Below are positions 5,986 to 7,012 of a DNA stretch of 7,012 bases, piece after piece (the first letter of the stretch is position 1; every line of letters begins with the position of its first letter). The position numbers and the translations under genes were made by a program. The DNA comes from Thermococci archaeon. GTDB taxonomy: Archaea > Methanobacteriota_B > Thermococci > Thermococcales > Thermococcaceae. The stretch covers positions 1 through 7,012 of the forward strand of contig QMUE01000068.1 of the NCBI GenBank assembly GCA_003663535.1, written 5' to 3'. The notes below the pieces were generated by a model that searched no databases, was not told the DNA's origin, and saw only the letters and a program-made list of their open reading frames with translations.

Positions 5986-7012
5986 TCAAAAAGATTGGGA
6001 AGAAACTATGCGTTCAACCAAATTGATAGCATTTTCAGTGCCATATATGTACTCTAGAGCCCGAAAGATATCCAATATGCTCTGTAACGGTCTCGGTTCT
6101 TTATTAAGATCATAAGTGGTTTTGATGATCTCAAGCATTTGCTCCTTTTCATACTCCATTCCTGCAATGTGATAAACAAAAAGAACATTTGCATAAGTGG
6201 CTCTTGAATAACCATAACCTTTTTCGCCTTTAAATCTACCATTATCCTCCTGCTGCTCTCTAATCCATTCTGCTGCCTTTTTAATTGCTGACAAAACTCT
6301 CTTGTCTTCACTAAGTTGGTAATATCTGGCCAAGGCAAATGCTGTAACTATTGTGCCTCCCAAGCTCTTTTTCCAGCTCCCATCGCTTCTTTGTTCATCC
6401 AAGATCTTTGTTATTATATTATCCAACACAGTCTTATTGAGTAATCCATACTCATAGAGAATGGGCAACATCTGGGCCTCAGCAAATAAATCCCCCTTTT
6501 TGTCTTTTGATGTAGTCATAATGTAATCTTCCTGAATGCGGTCTCTCAAATATTTCATAGTTTTTTCTTGGCCTTCAAAGGATAAACCTTTAAGAGGTTC
6601 TATTGTGAGAGCAGTGTAAAGAGTAAAGTCATTTGGCGGTATTCCCTCCGGAAAACCACCATTTTCAAGTTGTTTATATGCAAGCCATTTCAAGAGCCAT
6701 TTGTATCGTTCTTTGAATTTCTCATCTCCCGTTCTTTGGTATAAGTAGGAGTATATTTCTGCAATCCTAGCATTCAAGAAATAATCCCCCTTATACCCAT
6801 CATCAAAGTCCGCATAATTATATCCAGTCCAGAATTTTTCCAAAAGGTTCACCAATATATTATGGTTGCCAAAGTACTCTAATTTATCCTGATCTGGTGG
6901 TAAAAGGGTAGGATTTGGGATAAACTGATAAAGTTCTGAATTTCCATTGACAAAGAGTGTTTTAAAGTGAGTATCATAGGGAGCATACTCCATAAGACCA
7001 TACTTTATGAGA
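5986..7012 (-). CDS. Alpha/alpha-toroid (prenyltransferase/squalene-oxidase-repeat-like) protein, C-terminal part
   Basis: The frame is open to the right edge: upstream of the first visible Met (6993) it continues as LIKYGL without a stop and without a ribosome binding site, so the true start is probably outside the window. About 341 residues are visible. From the first visible Met, residues about 71-335 are a series of amphipathic helix pairs separated by glycine-rich turns of QW-motif type: KQLENGGFPEG (107-117), EQRSDGSWKKS (200-210) and EQQEDNGRFKG (246-256), the last followed by GYGYSRATYAN. This is the pattern of six-barrel alpha/alpha toroids found in terpene cyclases, protein prenyltransferase beta subunits, polysaccharide lyases and glycosidases. 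I do not recognise the specific family and cannot assign a reaction. Any signal peptide or membrane anchor would be in the missing N-terminus. The gene ends 122 bases before ppsA with a terminator-like tract between, so a functional link to ppsA is not implied. Confidence 0.75.
   Translation of the reverse strand, partial: LIKYGLMEYAPYDTHFKTLFVNGNSELYQFIPNPTLLPPDQDKLEYFGNHNILVNLLEKFWTGYNYADFDDGYKGDYFLNARIAEIYSYLYQRTGDEKFKERYKWLLKWLAYKQLENGGFPEGIPPNDFTLYTALTIEPLKGLSFEGQEKTMKYLRDRIQEDYIMTTSKDKKGDLFAEAQMLPILYEYGLLNKTVLDNIITKILDEQRSDGSWKKSLGGTIVTAFALARYYQLSEDKRVLSAIKKAAEWIREQQEDNGRFKGEKGYGYSRATYANVLFVYHIAGMEYEKEQMLEIIKTTYDLNKEPRPLQSILDIFRALEYIYGTENAINLVERIVSSQSF

Noticed and set aside
6054..6338. 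Minus-strand ORF of 94 codons overlapping the toroid-protein gene
   Set aside because: It is the alternative frame of a gene with clear repeat structure, and its translation shows no domain pattern.
1..7012. An integrated mobile element, CRISPR array or defence island
   Set aside because: No transposase, integrase, spaced direct repeats, tRNA or defence-type genes are visible; the genes are ordinary chromosomal types with uniform strand and style.

Overview
The window reads as chromosomal DNA of a hyperthermophilic archaeon of the order Thermococcales (Pyrococcus or Thermococcus type). The evidence is a PEP synthase closely resembling the P. furiosus maltose-regulated enzyme, a PhoU-family protein with an AbrB-like N-terminus typical of archaea, compact genes all on one strand, archaeal BRE/TATA promoters, strong GGAGG/GGTG ribosome binding sites and T-rich terminators. 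I cannot name the species from the sequence alone.

All five genes lie on the minus strand, so transcription runs from the right end to the left. Right to left they are: (1) the C-terminal part of an alpha/alpha-toroid (prenyltransferase/squalene-oxidase-repeat-like) protein of unknown function, open at the right edge (5986-7012); (2) ppsA, phosphoenolpyruvate synthase (3497-5863), with its own promoter, a sequence resembling the Thermococcales glycolytic-regulator motif over the expected start site, and a T-rich terminator; (3) and (4) two similar MATE-family (DinF-type) multidrug/organic-cation exporters in tandem (1916-3286 and 508-1881), clearly paralogues; (5) the N-terminal 151 residues of a PhoU-family phosphate-uptake regulator, running off the left edge (1-453).

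Although the genes are co-directional and closely spaced, the sequence suggests separate transcription units rather than one operon. There is a T-rich tract after ppsA and a recognisable TATA element before each of ppsA, both MATE genes and the PhoU gene. Immediately downstream of the TATA box, both MATE promoters carry nearly the same 11-bp element (10 of 11 bases), which suggests a common regulator. The second MATE promoter sits so close to its ATG that the transcript should be leaderless.

PpsA is the central-carbon enzyme of the window (interconversion of pyruvate and PEP); the MATE pair probably exports cationic or lipophilic compounds; the PhoU-like gene is probably connected with phosphate transport. 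I see no metabolic link that ties all five into one system. No RNA genes, CRISPR repeats, insertion sequences or integration sites were recognised, and no gene-free stretch exceeds about 210 bases.
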